NCBI RefSeq assembly: GCF_001998865.1
Contig: NZ_CP019607.1
Location: forward strand, 3,534,001-3,598,000
Direction: 5' to 3'
Source: Tessaracoccus flavescens
GTDB taxonomy: Bacteria > Actinomycetota > Actinomycetes > Propionibacteriales > Propionibacteriaceae
Length of the DNA stretch: 64,000 nt
How positions within the stretch are numbered: position 1 is the stretch's first letter; every line of letters starts with the position of its first letter. Of the stretch, positions 61,916 to 64,000 are shown piece by piece. The notes beneath the pieces were generated by a model, which did not search any database, was not told the origin of the DNA, and saw only the letters and a list, made by a program, of their open reading frames with translations. The position numbers and the translations under genes are program-made.

Positions 61916-62857
61916 ATGAACGAGCGCATCGCAACCCAGATCGACGGGGTCACGCTGTCGCTGAGCAACCTCGACAAGCCGCTGTTTCCCAGCGGCTTCA
62001 CCAAGGGTGAACTGATCTCGTACTACGTCGAGGTGGCAGAGGCCATGCTGCCGCACCTCGCGGACCGCGCGATCACCCGCGTGCGCTTCCCGAACGGGAC
62101 CTCTGGCCAGTCGTTCTACGAGAAGAACGCCCCTGGCGGCGCGCCGGAGTGGGTCCGCACGCTCGACGTCGAGACATCGGCCGGAACCGTCACCTACGTC
62201 ATGGCCGAGGACCGGCCGACCCTCGCGTGGCTTGCCAACCTGGCCGCCATCGAACTGCACACCCCCCAGTGGCGGGCCGCCGACGCAACCATGGGCCCCG
62301 ACGGAGTCGTGCTCGAGGGCGATGACGAGCCAAGGTCGACGACGCTCGTGGTGGATCTCGACCCCGGCCCAGGCATCACCCCCGCCGACTCCGCGAGGGG
62401 CGCCATCCTCGCTGCGACCGCGCTCGCCGAACTGGGCCTCGAGGCCCATCCGAAGACCTCAGGAAACAAGGGCCTGCAGTTGAGCGTCCCCATCGCGGCG
62501 ACACCGGCCTCCGAGGTGTTCACCTTCGCGCAGTCACTCGCGAAGCACCTCGCCGTGAAGCACCCGAAGCAGTTCGTGGCGACGATGGCCAAGGATGCCC
62601 GTGGCGGCCTGATCTTCGTCGACTACGCGCAGAATCTGGCGGCTCGCAACACCGTGACGGCCTACTCGGTGCGGGGGCTCGACGAACCGTCGGTCGCCAC
62701 ACCACTCAGCTGGGAGGAGGTCGCGGCGCTGAAACCAGATTCACGCCTTCGCACCTCGCCTGCACGCGCTCTCGACCGTCTGGGCAGATCCGGCGATCTG
62801 TGGCAAGCTCAACTGCCGACCGCGGACAGCCCGAAGCTGCCCGACCCGCTCACCTGA
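61916..62857 (+). CDS. Stand-alone LigD-type polymerase domain (primase-polymerase)
   Basis: 313 residues from the ATG at 61916 (GCAGGAGG just upstream). Archaeo-eukaryotic primase fold of LigD PolDom: LDKPLFPSGFTKGELISYYVEVAE, metal acids in VVDLDPGPG (Asp147, Asp149), TSGNKGLQLSVPI (181-193; LigD proteins usually have GSKGLHLYVP) and IFVDYAQN. Such enzymes fill gaps or add ribonucleotides at broken ends. No ligase or nuclease domain and no ku gene nearby. Divergent from adnAB. Confidence 0.88.
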   Translation: MNERIATQIDGVTLSLSNLDKPLFPSGFTKGELISYYVEVAEAMLPHLADRAITRVRFPNGTSGQSFYEKNAPGGAPEWVRTLDVETSAGTVTYVMAEDRPTLAWLANLAAIELHTPQWRAADATMGPDGVVLEGDDEPRSTTLVVDLDPGPGITPADSARGAILAATALAELGLEAHPKTSGNKGLQLSVPIAATPASEVFTFAQSLAKHLAVKHPKQFVATMAKDARGGLIFVDYAQNLAARNTVTAYSVRGLDEPSVATPLSWEEVAALKPDSRLRTSPARALDRLGRSGDLWQAQLPTADSPKLPDPLT

Positions 62858-62861
62858 CAAG

Positions 62862-63677
62862 ATGGGACGCATGCCCGCCGTGACCGATTCGATGCCCGCG
62901 GACCGTTCAGAGCGCTCCCACTACGTCAGATTCCCCGCACCCTGGGTTGCCGGGTGCAGCGACACGGGTCAGCGGCACAAGACGAACCAGGACGCCATGT
63001 GTCTGGCGGTGCGCGACGAGGGACGCCACGCCGCCATGCTTGCCGTCGCGGACGGCGTCACCACCGCAGAGGGCTCCGAGGTGGCCTCGTTGGTGGCCGC
63101 CGAGACCGCGGTCGAGTCCCTGATCGAGGCGCACCAGAACGGACAGCCGACGAACCTGGCCTTCGTGCACGCGTTCGAGGCCGCCAACCAGGCAGTGCTC
63201 GAGGCCCGCGAGGAGCCGTCCGCCTGCACGCTGATCGCGGCCAGCATCGAGGACGGGACGATCGCCGTCGGCAACGTCGGCGACTCGCGGGCCTACTGGC
63301 TCGGGGACGACGGCTCCTGCCAGCTGCTCTCGACAGACGACTCCATGGCCCAGGCCCGCATCATGCTCGGCATGTCACGCGACGACGCCGAGCAGTCGAG
63401 CCAGGCGCACGCGATCACCAAGTGGCTCGGCAGGCAGTCGACCAACGTCACGCCGTCGGTGATCACGCTCGTCCCCCAGACCAACGGGTGGCTCCTGATG
63501 TGCTCGGACGGCCTGTGGAATTACGCCAGTTCGCCAGAAGCGATGTCGGGCCTCTTCCAGTCGATGCTCGGGCGCTCCCCCTCTCCCGCGTTCCTCGCGG
63601 AAGCCCTTGTGGAGTGGGCGAACGGCCAGGGGGGTCGCGACAACATCACCGCGGTGCTCGCCCGGATCGAACACTGA
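62862..63677 (+). CDS. PP2C-family (PPM) protein phosphatase
   Basis: 271 residues from the ATG at 62862 (62871 possible). Metal-dependent Ser/Thr phosphatase: NQDAMCLAV, AVADGVTTAEGS, GNVGDSRAYWL, MCSDGLWNY and GRDNITAVL supply the metal-binding acids. No membrane segment. Four bases after the polymerase gene, so likely co-transcribed. In Actinobacteria such enzymes oppose Pkn kinases; none is in view. Confidence 0.92.
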   Translation: MGRMPAVTDSMPADRSERSHYVRFPAPWVAGCSDTGQRHKTNQDAMCLAVRDEGRHAAMLAVADGVTTAEGSEVASLVAAETAVESLIEAHQNGQPTNLAFVHAFEAANQAVLEAREEPSACTLIAASIEDGTIAVGNVGDSRAYWLGDDGSCQLLSTDDSMAQARIMLGMSRDDAEQSSQAHAITKWLGRQSTNVTPSVITLVPQTNGWLLMCSDGLWNYASSPEAMSGLFQSMLGRSPSPAFLAEALVEWANGQGGRDNITAVLARIEH

Positions 63678-63708
63678 TCCGCTTTGGCCGACCGATAGAG
63701 TGGTGGGC

Positions 63709-63933
63709 ATGGAAGTCAAGTTCGGCATCACCGACATTTCGCGCGAAGTCAGCATCGAAACCAGCGCTACCCCCGACGAGATCGCGGCCCAGGTCCGCCA
63801 GGCCGTCGTCGACGCCTCCCTCGTCGACCTGACCGACGAGAAGGGCCGACGGATCCTGATCCCGGCAAGCAAGATCGGTTACGTCGACCTGGGCGCCCCC
63901 GCGGCCCGCGCCGTGGGCTTCGGCACCCTCTGA
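63709..63933 (+). CDS. DUF3107 protein
   Basis: 74 residues: MEVKFGITDISREVSIET...LVDLTDEKGRRILIPASKIGYVDLG. Small actinobacterial family of unknown function, universally near DNA-repair helicases in this phylum. Compact alpha/beta, cytosolic. The ATG at 63709 is the only reasonable start. Confidence 0.9.
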   Translation: MEVKFGITDISREVSIETSATPDEIAAQVRQAVVDASLVDLTDEKGRRILIPASKIGYVDLGAPAARAVGFGTL

Positions 63934-63944
63934 TCCACCCTCCG

Positions 63945-63979
63945 GCCTGGAGGCATCGGTGAACCCGGTGTCTCCAGGC
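63945..63979 (+). terminator. Probable terminator after DUF3107
   Basis: An eight-base stem GCCTGGAG/CTCCAGGC with a 19-base loop, followed by a modest T-containing tail. The last 21 bases of the window hold nothing else visible. Confidence 0.5.
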
Positions 63980-64000
63980 TGACTGTCTTCCGACGTCCTG

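Overview
The window is high-GC actinobacterial DNA. The gene neighbourhoods (dxs/aconitase, two TrkA K+ proteins with an APC permease, DUF3093-dut-DUF3710, DUF4193, sepH, non-gyrase topoisomerase IV, AdnAB-NudC) are typical of Actinobacteria. The mix, with lactate utilisation and a cobalamin-controlled surface protein, suggests Propionibacteriaceae (Tessaracoccus-like). That placement is inference; there is no rRNA or marker gene here to fix it.

Positions 1-14.4 kb form an accessory island. It holds three copies (one intact, two eroded) of a convergent pair: a helical cytosolic protein facing a proline-rich single-pass membrane protein. It also holds a lipoprotein, a four-gene overlapping operon resembling type VII secretion cargo (helical partner, alpha/beta hydrolase with helical N-terminus, lipoprotein, cytosolic partner), an insertion-sequence nest (IS110 copy 1; IS256 split by IS110 copy 2; an IS481 scrap) and a hipBA toxin-antitoxin pair. 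The island ends against the 3' end of a tRNA-Val gene. The split IS256 reading frame can be rejoined exactly, which fixes the IS110 ends to the base. The 229-base leader of that IS110 carries short matches to both target flanks and both donor flanks, in the order expected of an IS110 bridge RNA.

14.4-16.6 kb: a tRNA-Gly/Cys/Val operon with its promoter and terminator, a DDE-transposase IS, and a tRNA-Val(CAC) gene.

16.6-32.1 kb is core genome: a CbiX-like protein lacking its first active-site His, MsrB, DUF3000, an RNase D-like nuclease, pyridoxal kinase, Dxs, an MFS transporter, aconitase with a perfect palindrome upstream, an RNA m5U methyltransferase, an APC permease and two TrkA proteins.

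32.1-34.8 kb: a secreted leucine-rich-repeat protein with a transcobalamin-like C-terminal domain, preceded by a cobalamin riboswitch. A one-base frameshift separates its signal peptide from the rest.

34.9-46.8 kb: the OB-fold/DUF3710/dut/DUF3093 operon, DUF4235, DUF4193, SepH, a thymidine kinase/glycosyltransferase/phosphodiesterase/DUF5998 operon, an App1-like phosphatase, topoisomerase IV subunit A and a small beta-carbonic anhydrase.

46.8-52.3 kb: a GntR regulator divergent from lactate permease and lutABC, with a GGTC-T-GACC operator over the likely -35 box. 52.3-64 kb: topoisomerase IV subunit B, DUF7455, NudC, the AdnB/AdnA helicase-nuclease pair, a stand-alone LigD polymerase domain, a PP2C phosphatase and DUF3107.
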